Under the pieces are notes generated by a model that was given only the letters and a program-made list of their open reading frames with translations, had not been told where the DNA came from and did not search any database. Below are positions 1 to 6,909 of a stretch of DNA of 14,593 nt, in pieces. Location of the stretch: positions 1-14,593 of the forward strand of contig JAFGXK010000261.1 in NCBI GenBank assembly GCA_016936695.1, given 5' to 3'. Within the stretch, counting starts at the first letter, position 1, and every line of letters starts with the position of its first letter. A program made the position numbers and the translations under genes. The stretch comes from Bacteroidales bacterium (GTDB lineage: Bacteria; Bacteroidota; Bacteroidia; Bacteroidales; VadinHA17).

Positions 1-417
1 AATGTTGTAAAGACATTCAGCGGTACCATAGCCATCTACTCAACAGCAATCGGCGATACCGGTTTCGGAACTGCCGGTATAACGGAAGCAAGAGCCAAAA
101 ATGAAGGCCTTGATTACGTTACAGGTCTATTTGAAGGCGTTGACCGCCATCCGGGAAACCTGCCTACAGCACACAAGCAACTGGTGAAACTTATCGCCGG
201 CCGTCAATCGGGAGTGATAATCGGAGGAGAGGTTATCGGAGGGTTGAGCGCTGGGGAACTTACAAACGTGATCGGACTGGCAATCCAGAACAGGATGACG
301 GTCAATTCACTGCTGACCTTCCAGATCGGAACACATCCATGCCTGACATCTTCACCTGCGGGCTACCCTCTGATCAAGGCCGCAGAGATTATAGCAACCA
401 AGGTGAGATCTCATTAA
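1..417 (+). CDS. FAD-dependent pyridine nucleotide-disulfide oxidoreductase, C-terminal part (5' end outside window)
   Basis: The reading frame is open from base 1 to the TAA at 415-417, giving 138 residues without a start, so the gene enters from the left. The visible part has a GDTGFGTAGITEA stretch and a long C-terminal segment (GGEVIGGLSAGELTNVIG, then IGTHPCLTSSPAGYPLIKAAE). It resembles the dimerisation domain of the NADH oxidase / CoA-disulfide reductase / polysulfide reductase group of flavoproteins. The redox-active cysteine and the FAD/NAD sites would lie in the missing N-terminal part, so the substrate cannot be told. A GTG at 184 is internal and not a real start. The gene lies 113 bases upstream of the Fe-S ATPase operon on the same strand and could supply or accept electrons there, but that is inference. 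Confidence 0.75.
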   Translation, partial: NVVKTFSGTIAIYSTAIGDTGFGTAGITEARAKNEGLDYVTGLFEGVDRHPGNLPTAHKQLVKLIAGRQSGVIIGGEVIGGLSAGELTNVIGLAIQNRMTVNSLLTFQIGTHPCLTSSPAGYPLIKAAEIIATKVRSH

Positions 418-530
418 GAAGAGAACTATCCATATGATGAGGCAGGGCTTTGCGACCGACGCAGGTTAAAACAACCAATTGCTGCCTGTACAGAGCCCGG
501 CCTATTCTTTATATTTTAACCCTTTACAGT

Positions 531-1409
531 ATGATTAAAATTGCAGTAGCCAGCGGGAAAGGGGGTACCGGCAAGACCTTCGCAGCGACAAATATTTACC
601 ATTCGCTGTTAAAACAGAAGTTTGATGCCGTTCTGGTCGATTGCGACGCGGAAGCTCCGAACGCAGCTGCCTTTTTCGAAAATAAACTGACCGGCACCGA
701 TGAGGTTACACAGCTGGTTCCGGTAATTGACAAGTCAAAATGCGTCTTCTGCGGCAAATGTCACGAGTATTGTAATTACAATGCAATATTCATCCTGCCA
801 CCGGTGAAGATTATAAACGTTATTGAGGATCTATGCCACGGCTGCGGAGCCTGCAGTGTGGCATGCACTTACGGAGCCATAACTGAAAAACCGGTTCCGC
901 TGGGCAGGGTTAACGTGTTCTCCGGCAACGGACGGACTTCTCTCATCGAATCGCGAATGAATATAGGTGTTATGTCGGCGGTTCCGGTAATAAAAGCCGC
1001 CCTGAAAAAAATCGACCCGGCAAAGGAAATTGCAATTCTCGATTCACCTCCCGGAACATCATGCCCCTTTATCCAGACAGTCGCTTCGGCCGATTTTGTG
1101 ATTCTTGTTACCGAACCAACTCCTTTCGGGTTGAGCGACCTGCGGCAGAGCATCGAAACGCTCAGGGAAATGGACAAGCCATGCGGTGTAATAATTAACA
1201 GGGCCGGAATTGGTAATAACAGAGTGAAGGAATATATTAAGGAAGAAAGGATCCCTCTTTTGATGGAAATACCTTTCAGCAGAAAAACGGCAGAGATTTA
1301 TTCGGAGGGTAAGTTGTTGTCGGACACAGATCCTGTATTTGCCCAACAGCTTGTTTCAATGATTCAAAACATCATTCTTAATTATGGAAATAGCAATAAT
1401 CAGCGGTAA
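531..1409 (+). CDS. MinD-superfamily P-loop ATPase with inserted 2x[4Fe-4S] ferredoxin domain (first copy)
   Basis: The protein has 292 residues from the ATG at 531. I preferred this to the ATG at 450 because MIKIAVASGKGGTGKT begins exactly where family members begin and the 27 upstream residues resemble nothing. A deviant Walker A motif (GKGGTGKT, residues 9-16), a VDCDAEAPN segment (36-44) and a switch II DSPPGTSCP (171-179) mark the ATPase. Inserted between them are two ferredoxin motifs, cysteines 71/74/77/81 and 102/105/108/112, for two [4Fe-4S] clusters. This is the COG1149 type known from orange-protein operons of sulfate reducers. It overlaps the next ATPase gene by 26 bases, so the two are probably coupled and may form a heterodimer (inference). 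The 113 bases before it hold only a weak TATATTTT promoter candidate at 510-517. Confidence 0.93.
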   Translation: MIKIAVASGKGGTGKTFAATNIYHSLLKQKFDAVLVDCDAEAPNAAAFFENKLTGTDEVTQLVPVIDKSKCVFCGKCHEYCNYNAIFILPPVKIINVIEDLCHGCGACSVACTYGAITEKPVPLGRVNVFSGNGRTSLIESRMNIGVMSAVPVIKAALKKIDPAKEIAILDSPPGTSCPFIQTVASADFVILVTEPTPFGLSDLRQSIETLREMDKPCGVIINRAGIGNNRVKEYIKEERIPLLMEIPFSRKTAEIYSEGKLLSDTDPVFAQQLVSMIQNIILNYGNSNNQR

Positions 1410-2247
1410 AGGAGGAACTGGAAAATCGAGTATCAGCGCTGCATTTGCCACGCTCGATGGCGAAGTAGTGCTCGTTGACTGTGATGTAGATGCCGCTAAC
1501 CTGTACCTGCTTTTTAACCCCGTACATGAGGAGGAATCAATTTATGTCTCGGGCCATAAGGCAGTTATTGACTATGACCTCTGCACTTCCTGTGGTTTAT
1601 GCATGAACTACTGCAGGTTTGATGCCATTTCTGAAGAAAGCGGCAGAATAATCATTTCAGAAATCTCATGCGACGGTTGTTTCCTTTGTTCACGCATCTG
1701 CCCCGAGACGGCGATTAACATGGTCCCGAGCGACAAAAGCATGATGTATTCAGGATCGTTCCGCAATGGCAGAATGGTTTACGGACGACTTGCCCCCGGT
1801 GAGGAGAACTCAGGAAAACTGGTAAACGTGGTCAGGGAGAAAGCGAAGCAGACGGCTGGGAAATACGGACTTGATACCATTATCCTCGATGGTCCTCCGG
1901 GAATAGGATGCCCGGTAATATCTACAATCACGGGTGTTGATAAAGTAGTGGTTGTGACTGAGCCTACTATTTCGGGACTCAGTGATATGGAGCGAGCCAT
2001 AGAAGTGGTTCAGAAATTCAATATCCCCGCATACGTGATAATTAATAAATACGACCTTAATCAGGCAATGAGCAGGCAGATCGAGGAATGGTGCAGCCGT
2101 AACAATGTTACTGTTGCAGGGATGCTGCCTTTTGACCGGCAGATCACCGAGGCTATGATTGAGGCCAAAAGCATTATCGAATTCAATCCGGAATCGGAAA
2201 TAAGCAAGAAAATAAAAATAATATGGAACAGAATCGTAAATCAGTAG
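1384..2247 (+). CDS. MinD-superfamily P-loop ATPase with inserted 2x[4Fe-4S] ferredoxin domain (second copy)
   Basis: The 287-residue paralogue of the preceding gene starts at an ATG inside its 3' end. Visible motifs are the deviant Walker A (GKGGTGKS, residues 8-15), VDCDVDAAN (31-39), and LDGPPGIGCPV around 168-178 as switch II. Ferredoxin cysteines sit at 67/70/73/77 and 96/99/102/106, and the second set ends in the classical CPE. Both copies keep all eight cluster cysteines and an intact nucleotide site, so neither appears degenerate. In Desulfovibrio the equivalent pair is encoded with the Mo/Cu-cluster orange protein and an Mrp ATPase; the same pair-plus-Mrp order is seen here. The biochemical role is not settled; metal-cluster assembly or electron delivery coupled to ATP is the usual suggestion. 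Confidence 0.93.
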   Translation: MEIAIISGKGGTGKSSISAAFATLDGEVVLVDCDVDAANLYLLFNPVHEEESIYVSGHKAVIDYDLCTSCGLCMNYCRFDAISEESGRIIISEISCDGCFLCSRICPETAINMVPSDKSMMYSGSFRNGRMVYGRLAPGEENSGKLVNVVREKAKQTAGKYGLDTIILDGPPGIGCPVISTITGVDKVVVVTEPTISGLSDMERAIEVVQKFNIPAYVIINKYDLNQAMSRQIEEWCSRNNVTVAGMLPFDRQITEAMIEAKSIIEFNPESEISKKIKIIWNRIVNQ

Positions 2248-3056
2248 AAAAGAATGATTTGTTTGAAAAGATCCCGATGAAAGGGGTCAAACACATTATC
2301 GTTGTAGCGTCGGGAAAGGGTGGTGTCGGCAAATCGACTGTTGCAGCCAATCTGGCTGTGGCTCTCGCCCGCGAAGGTCTGAGCACTGCACTGGTGGATG
2401 CGGATATTTTCGGACCATCTATTCCGAAAATGTTCGGAATCGAGGATGTAAAACCGGAGATTGCAGCATTCGGTGATAAGGAGCTCCTCTTCCCTATAGT
2501 GAAGTACGGAGTGAAAATAATGTCAATAGGTTTCTATATCGATCGCAGCCAGTCGCTCATCTGGAGGGGACCAATGGCCGGCAAGGCAGTTACCCAGCTA
2601 TTTCAGGACACCGAATGGGGAGAGATCGATTATATGATCATTGACTTTCCTCCCGGGACCAGCGATATCCAGCTTACAACGGTGCAGAAACTGAATCTCA
2701 GCGGAGCCCTGATAGTCACCACACCACAGGAAATATCCCTTAATGATGCAAGAAAGGCAGCCTCAATGTTCACCAATCCCGACCTGAAGGTTCCGATACT
2801 CGGTGTGATCGAGAATATGTCATGGTTCACCCCGGGGAAGCATCCCGATGAAATTTATTATATCTTTGGAAAAGGCGGAGGACTTCAGCTGGCAAAGGAA
2901 TTCGATACGGTTTTGCTTGGGCAGATCCCTCTTGTAATGGAAGTGGGGGAAGCCGCTGAAAAGGGATTGAGCGTCTTCAGCCAGAATAACAAAACGGTGG
3001 TTAAAGCATTTGAGGAGATCGCCGGATTAATAATATCCAAAACCGAACAGGTGTAA
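2223..3056 (+). CDS. Mrp/NBP35-family ATPase, short form without DUF59 and without cysteines
   Basis: The protein has 277 residues and overlaps the upstream ATPase gene by 25 bases. Walker A is GKGGVGKS (31-38), followed by DADIFGPSIPKMFG (59-72), WRGPMAGKAVTQ (114-125), IDFPPGTSDIQLT (140-152) and ENMSWFTPGKHPDE (197-210), all in the order typical of Mrp proteins that carry or transfer Fe-S clusters. Two things are odd. The N-terminal DUF59 domain present in most housekeeping Bacteroidota Mrp proteins is missing. The usual CxxC pair after ENMS(W/Y)F is replaced by TPGKHPDE, and no cysteine occurs anywhere in the protein. I know the CxxC loss from other Bacteroidota Mrp proteins. Cluster binding would have to rely on partners such as the two adjacent ferredoxin ATPases (inference). 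An internal ATG at 2277 is a possible shorter start. Confidence 0.9.
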   Translation: MEQNRKSVEKNDLFEKIPMKGVKHIIVVASGKGGVGKSTVAANLAVALAREGLSTALVDADIFGPSIPKMFGIEDVKPEIAAFGDKELLFPIVKYGVKIMSIGFYIDRSQSLIWRGPMAGKAVTQLFQDTEWGEIDYMIIDFPPGTSDIQLTTVQKLNLSGALIVTTPQEISLNDARKAASMFTNPDLKVPILGVIENMSWFTPGKHPDEIYYIFGKGGGLQLAKEFDTVLLGQIPLVMEVGEAAEKGLSVFSQNNKTVVKAFEEIAGLIISKTEQV

Positions 3057-3091
3057 AGCCGGTAACGGTTAAGGAGAGTTGAAATAAAGCA

Positions 3092-4180
3092 ATGGCCTGC
3101 CGGACAGGATATTCTATTTTGGTTGTTGCTGCAATGACCATTGTTTCCGTTTCATGCCGCTACCAGTATGAAAGCGGGTCGGCGACCCGCTTTGTTACCG
3201 ATGCTTACGGAAGAAGCGTTACCGTTCCTGATTCGATCCGTTCAGTGATTGGATTGGGTTCCGGGGCGCTCAGACTGATTTGTTACATGGATCTGGCCGA
3301 CAGAACAGGATATGTTGAGGGTAATGAGAGAAAGAGAAAAATACCTTATATCCTGGCCAATCCGGAGCTTTCCAACCTTGAAGTGATCGGCGCGGGAAAC
3401 AATTATGACACAGAACTCCTTGCTGCCGGAAATGCCGACCTTCTTATCACCACCTTTAAAACAGCCAGCGAAGCTGATCGTCTCCAAAAGCTGACCCGGA
3501 AACCGGTGTTCGCCCTGAAATACGGGAACCTGGGCGACGGGATCGACGATTTGTTTAATTCACTGGCGCTTCTGGGGAAGGCTTTTGGAAGGGAGGGAAG
3601 GTCCGATTCACTGATCAATTATATCAGGGAAACAATATCGGAATGCGGATCAAGAGTGGCAGCCTCAGACGAACAGGAAATTTCGGCTTATATAGGAGGA
3701 GTTGCATTCAGCGGATCGCATGGGATCACTTCGACCCTTAACGACTATCCTCCCTTCAGAATCAATTCGGTAAACAATGTCGCAGCGGAAGTGCTGAATG
3801 AAGCAGGCATGTCAGGGATCAGGAATAACAATACCATGGTCGAAGCAGAACAGCTTATTGAATGGGATCCGGATTTCATTTTCCTGGATGCGGCGGGAAC
3901 GGCAATCTGGAAGAATGAGATAAACAAACCTGTTTTCAGGAGTACGATGAAGGCATTCGGACACAGGAGGATATTCACTGTTTTGCCTTATAACTGGTAC
4001 TCCATTAATTACGAGAATGTGCTCTGCAACACCTGGTTTGCCGGTAAAACAATTTTCCCCCGGGCTTTTGAGGATGTTGATATTGAAGTAAAATGCAGGG
4101 AAATATATGAATTCTTCCTTGGGACTGATATATTTGATGCGATGAATGAACTTTACATACCTTTCAGGGAGGCATTATAA
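3092..4180 (+). CDS. Periplasmic-binding lipoprotein of a metal-chelate ABC importer (FepB/BtuF/HemV-2-like)
   Basis: The protein has 362 residues. The N-terminus shows a basic start, a hydrophobic stretch and a cysteine at residue 22 (VSVSC), consistent with a lipoprotein signal although the lipobox is relaxed. The mature part begins with TDAYGRSVTVPDSIRSVIGLGSGALRL, split above as the classical entry strand of class III (TroA/BtuF-type) binding proteins, and continues with an alternating alpha/beta pattern including ADLLITTFK and WDPDFIFLDAAG. This class binds iron-siderophore, haem, corrinoid or, in MolA-like members, molybdate/tungstate; the ligand cannot be read from the sequence. An AAGGAG at 3071-3076 lies 15 bases before the ATG, rather far for a ribosome binding site. 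It is 35 bases behind the Mrp gene with no hairpin between, and 12 bases before the permease gene. Confidence 0.88.
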   Translation: MACRTGYSILVVAAMTIVSVSCRYQYESGSATRFVTDAYGRSVTVPDSIRSVIGLGSGALRLICYMDLADRTGYVEGNERKRKIPYILANPELSNLEVIGAGNNYDTELLAAGNADLLITTFKTASEADRLQKLTRKPVFALKYGNLGDGIDDLFNSLALLGKAFGREGRSDSLINYIRETISECGSRVAASDEQEISAYIGGVAFSGSHGITSTLNDYPPFRINSVNNVAAEVLNEAGMSGIRNNNTMVEAEQLIEWDPDFIFLDAAGTAIWKNEINKPVFRSTMKAFGHRRIFTVLPYNWYSINYENVLCNTWFAGKTIFPRAFEDVDIEVKCREIYEFFLGTDIFDAMNELYIPFREAL

Positions 4181-4192
4181 TTAACCAATTCC

Positions 4193-5266
4193 ATGAAAGA
4201 ATCCGCCGTACTGAACAGCTACAACAGCTATATCCGGAAGAAGTCGGTCTATATATGGATCATGGTGATTTCGATTGTGATCCTTTCGTTTGCCGGGATC
4301 CTTATCGGGCCAAGCAAAATCAGGATTTCGGAATTTACGGATCTTGTATTTGGAAGGGGGGAAGAATCGCACAGGCATATATTATTTAACCTTCGTTTTC
4401 CAAGGATAATTGCCGCTATTGTCGGCGGAATTGCTCTTTCGGTCTCGGGTGCGGTAATGCAGACTATCCTCAGGAATCCGCTGGCATCTCCCTTTACCCT
4501 TGGGATTTCGAATGCAGCGGCTTTCGGCGCCGCATTTGCCGTTATTGTTTTCGGAGCGGGAAATACATACAGCAGCGTGGCCGATTCCGTTGTGGTCAAT
4601 AATCCCTACCTGGTTACTGCCTCAGCTTTTGTATGGTCGCTGGCTGCAAGCTTTCTTATACTTCTTGTAGCAAGGAAAAGAGGTGCTACTCCTGAGAATA
4701 TGGTTTTGACAGGGATTATAGCAAGTTCACTTTTCACGGCACTAACCACCGGTCTTCAATTCATCGCGGATGATGTCCAGCTTGCAGCAATAGTATTCTG
4801 GACTTTTGGCGACCTGTCGAAGGGAGGCTGGGATATTTTACTGATTCAGGCTGTTATTATAATTCCGTCGGTGATATATTTTATGTTCCACAGGTGGAAT
4901 TACAATGCTCTCGATTCGGGTGATGAAGCGGCAATAAGCCTTGGCGCAAATATCAAAAAACTGAGGATAAACGGAATGATAATCGCTTCGGCGGCAACGG
5001 CGGTTGTTGTATCTTTTTACGGAATCATTGCCTTCGTTGGCCTTGTGGTGCCGCATATTGTGAGGAGGTTAATCGGAAGCAATGAACGCTTCCTCCTCCC
5101 GGCTTCGGCATTGACGGGAGCAGCGTTCCTGCTGGGATGCGATATAGTTGCCCGGACAATCATAAGTCCGGTTGTATTGCCGGTCGGGATACTTACTTCT
5201 ATAATAGGGGCACCCTTATTCATTATCCTCCTGCTTGGTGGCGTAGGCATATCACAGTGGAAATGA
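4193..5266 (+). CDS. FecCD/BtuC-type ABC transporter permease
   Basis: This is a 357-residue, very hydrophobic protein with about nine to ten predicted membrane segments, the usual size and shape of FecCD permeases, which form the inner-membrane channel of metal-chelate importers as a homodimer. Diagnostic stretches are GGIALSVSGAVMQTILRNPL followed by ASPFTLGISNAAAFGAA, and near the C-terminus FVGLVVPHIVRRLIG and LLGCDIVARTI, the part that contacts the ATPase. An inserted loop around residues 122-138 (AGNTYSSVADSVVVNN) would face the outside. Its stop codon overlaps the start of the ATPase gene (ATGA at 5263-5266), indicating translational coupling. Substrate is undetermined. Confidence 0.93.
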   Translation: MKESAVLNSYNSYIRKKSVYIWIMVISIVILSFAGILIGPSKIRISEFTDLVFGRGEESHRHILFNLRFPRIIAAIVGGIALSVSGAVMQTILRNPLASPFTLGISNAAAFGAAFAVIVFGAGNTYSSVADSVVVNNPYLVTASAFVWSLAASFLILLVARKRGATPENMVLTGIIASSLFTALTTGLQFIADDVQLAAIVFWTFGDLSKGGWDILLIQAVIIIPSVIYFMFHRWNYNALDSGDEAAISLGANIKKLRINGMIIASAATAVVVSFYGIIAFVGLVVPHIVRRLIGSNERFLLPASALTGAAFLLGCDIVARTIISPVVLPVGILTSIIGAPLFIILLLGGVGISQWK

Positions 5267-6012
5267 TAGAGTTAAACGACATAAGGTTTTCATACAACAG
5301 CTCTTCAGTCATAAAGGGCATCTCACACCATTTTGAAAAGGGATCGTTCACTGCCATCCTTGGTCCCAATGGCTCCGGTAAGACCACACTCCTGAAGCTG
5401 CTTAACAATATACTTAAACCGCAGAAAGGCAAAATCCTGCTTTCAGGGAAGGATATCAGGAACCTTAGCCCCCGCCAGCTGGCAAAATACATCGGGTATG
5501 TACCCCAGTTTCAAAGCAATATGTTCCCGGCAACAGTGTTCGACACGGTGCTGCTTGGCAGGAATCCTTACATAAGATGGAGCCCCGGGGAGGATGATAA
5601 ACGGATCGCTTCGGAAATACTTGTCCGGCTGCATCTTGATGATATCGCCCTTAAAGATATCAATCACCTGAGTGGAGGACAGCGGCAAAGGGTTTTCATT
5701 GCAAGGGCACTGGCACAGCAGCCCGAAGTCATCCTGCTTGACGAACCAACCGCGAACCTCGATATCAGATACCAGCATGAGGTTTTCGACCTGCTCGGAA
5801 AGCTGAGTAAGTCGGGGATTACGATCATAATGGCAATTCACGACCTCAATCAGGCCCTTAATCATTGTGATGGTTTTGTACTGATGGACGATGGCGTGAT
5901 TGCTGCCAGAGGAGACAAAAAAATATTCAGTGAAGAGCAGCTTGAGAAAATTTACAAAGTCAGAATAAAAATTTTCAGGGAAGGTGATCATACCTATATT
6001 CTTCCTTTCTAG
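5263..6012 (+). CDS. ABC transporter ATP-binding protein of the metal-chelate importer (FecE/BtuD-like)
   Basis: The protein has 249 residues from the ATG at 5263 that overlaps the permease stop; an upstream in-frame ATG at 5137 would only add residues encoded in the permease gene. All ABC ATPase signatures are intact: Walker A GPNGSGKT (34-41), Q-loop YVPQFQ (79-84), signature LSGGQRQR (136-143), Walker B VILLDE (156-161) and the switch histidine in AIHD (H193). The spacing and the tail matching FecE-like proteins (LEKIYKVRIKIF) point to siderophore, haem, corrinoid or oxyanion import rather than export. It energises the permease from the cytoplasm. The TsaA-like gene starts 8 bases after its stop. 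Confidence 0.94.
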   Translation: MIELNDIRFSYNSSSVIKGISHHFEKGSFTAILGPNGSGKTTLLKLLNNILKPQKGKILLSGKDIRNLSPRQLAKYIGYVPQFQSNMFPATVFDTVLLGRNPYIRWSPGEDDKRIASEILVRLHLDDIALKDINHLSGGQRQRVFIARALAQQPEVILLDEPTANLDIRYQHEVFDLLGKLSKSGITIIMAIHDLNQALNHCDGFVLMDDGVIAARGDKKIFSEEQLEKIYKVRIKIFREGDHTYILPF

Positions 6013-6020
6013 ACCAAATC

Positions 6021-6416
6021 ATGATGCAGATAGAAATAATAGGACACGTGCGAAACAACCGGGAATCTGCTTCTCCCTCCGATGCAGACCAGATGAAACA
6101 GGAAGTGTCATATATCGAGATTGACAGGGAATACGGTGACGGACTCTTTAAGATTGAGAAATTCAGCCACCTGAATGTGCTTTTTTACTTCCATAAATCA
6201 TCTGGTTATCAACTGCAATTGACGACCCGTTCAGGCGAATTCAGGGGAGTCTTTGCCTCATGTGCCCCCATTCGCCCCAGCCTGATCGGTCTGACTACGG
6301 TCAAATTGATCGAACGCGACGGCAATACACTTAAAGTCACCGGACTTGATGCTCTGAACGGAACACCGGTGCTTGATATAAAACCGGTTATCAACCAGCA
6401 AGGATTTACTGGTTGA
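6021..6416 (+). CDS. TsaA/TrmO-like protein (SAM-dependent methyltransferase superfamily, UPF0066)
   Basis: This small protein has 131 residues (130 if the second ATG at 6024 is used). It begins with IGHVRNNRES, contains FRGVFASCAPIRPSLIGLT (74-92) and ends with the hallmark GLDALNGTPVLDIKP (108-122). The family prototype TrmO N-methylates t6A37 of tRNA with S-adenosylmethionine. Here the usual TRSPxRPNPIGLS block reads SCAPIRPSLIGLT, and the C-terminal extension of enterobacterial TrmO is missing, so this may be a different TsaA clade with another substrate. It is the last gene of the same-strand run, 8 bases behind the ABC ATPase, a placement that suggests a link with the imported metal or cofactor rather than tRNA housekeeping (inference). 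Confidence 0.85.
   Translation: MMQIEIIGHVRNNRESASPSDADQMKQEVSYIEIDREYGDGLFKIEKFSHLNVLFYFHKSSGYQLQLTTRSGEFRGVFASCAPIRPSLIGLTTVKLIERDGNTLKVTGLDALNGTPVLDIKPVINQQGFTG
6391..6416. terminator. Hairpin overlapping the stop codon of the TsaA-like gene, possible bidirectional terminator
   Basis: TCAACCAG (6391-6398) and CTGGTTGA (6409-6416) form a perfect 8-base stem with a 10-base loop, ending exactly with the TGA stop. It lies between two convergent genes only 8 bases apart. The + strand downstream is pyrimidine-rich (GTCTTCAGTTATCC) but has no clean T run, so termination is plausible, not certain. Confidence 0.35.
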
Positions 6417-6424
6417 GTCTTCAG

Positions 6425-6775
6425 TTATCCTTCTTTCTCCAGATCTTTCAGCCTTTTCTCTATGTCTCTCTGACTGCGGCTAAGATCTTCAGCCTGGGAT
6501 TTCAGAAGCCTGATCTCGTCCTCCTTATTCATGGCTGCGACCTGAGGGTAAGCCTGCATGGCGGTGGGATTATAGCCAAAGGCTCCAAAGCGGCCAAATC
6601 CGCGGCCTCCTCCGCCCATGCCAAAGCGCATTCCCCTGCCCATGCCGAATCGTCTTCCTGATCCATAACCGGCTCCTTTTGTGAAACCTGCAGATTCATA
6701 TCCTGTGCAAAATCCTAAACCTCTTCCGGTAACGGGACCCTGTCCCATTGGTCCGGATCTGTCTCCTCCTGGCAT
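6425..6775 (-). CDS. DUF5320 family Gly/Arg/Phe/Met-rich small protein
   Basis: The protein has 116 residues. The N-terminus MPGGDRSGPMGQGPVTGRG is the recognisable DUF5320 start. Residues 25-72 are low-complexity, dominated by Gly, Arg, Phe and Met (for example RFGMGRGMRFGMGGGGRGFG). The C-terminal 35 residues (EDEIRLLKSQAEDLSRSQRD onwards) form a likely amphipathic helix or coiled coil for oligomerisation. There is a single cysteine (C23). No enzyme motif and no signal peptide are seen. Members of this family are typically encoded near NifX/NifB-like proteins, DUF134 regulators and ferredoxin-MinD ATPases in anaerobes, which fits this locus; their function is unknown. A TATATTTG box overlapped upstream by the palindrome at 6832-6853 gives a clear promoter/operator, so expression is probably switched together with the next two transcripts. 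Confidence 0.82.
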   Translation of the reverse strand: MPGGDRSGPMGQGPVTGRGLGFCTGYESAGFTKGAGYGSGRRFGMGRGMRFGMGGGGRGFGRFGAFGYNPTAMQAYPQVAAMNKEDEIRLLKSQAEDLSRSQRDIEKRLKDLEKEG

Positions 6776-6817
6776 TATATTCTTATTTTATGTGTACTAA
6801 TAGTTAAACTTTCAGCA

Positions 6818-6825
6818 CAAATATA
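6818..6825 (-). promoter_or_regulatory. Bacteroidota -7 promoter box of the DUF5320 gene
   Basis: On the minus strand this reads TATATTTG, a full match to TAnnTTTG. It would start transcription near 6811, about 36 bases before the ATG. The palindromic operator begins six bases further upstream and covers the expected -33 region. Confidence 0.6.
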
Positions 6826-6831
6826 ATAAAT

Positions 6832-6853
6832 AAAATGAACATATGTTCATTTT
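6832..6853. promoter_or_regulatory. Operator palindrome 1 (ATGAAC-N4-GTTCAT family)
   Basis: This is a perfect 22-base palindrome with core AATGAAC-ATAT-GTTCATT flanked by AA/TT. It is the best of three related sites in the window. It occupies the stretch between the -7 box and the -33 region of the DUF5320 promoter, so a bound protein would most simply act as a repressor. Candidate binders are the DUF134 protein encoded at 8768-9175 or an ArsR/SmtB-type repressor from elsewhere, since TGAAC/GTTCA repeats resemble operators of that family. Confidence 0.7.
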
Positions 6854-6909
6854 GAATGATTTTTTTGTGATGTTTAGGCCTTAACGGCAATGTATGCTGG
6901 CTCGCGAAG

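Noticed and set aside
450..530. Longer start (ATG at 450) for the first ferredoxin-MinD ATPase
   Set aside because: The extra 27 residues resemble nothing in the family, and MIKIAVASGKGG at 531 is the normal start.
531..3056. MinD-like genes considered as the cell-division Min system
   Set aside because: There are no MinC or MinE genes, and the ferredoxin insertions and Mrp partner point to the Fe-S ATPase group instead.
5443..5991. 182-residue open frame on the minus strand within the ABC ATPase gene
   Set aside because: It is entirely antisense to a gene with all ABC motifs intact and shows no recognisable domain.
6413..6661. 82-residue + strand open frame across the DUF5320 gene
   Set aside because: It is the antisense reading of the Gly/Arg-rich DUF5320 coding sequence and has no promoter or family match.
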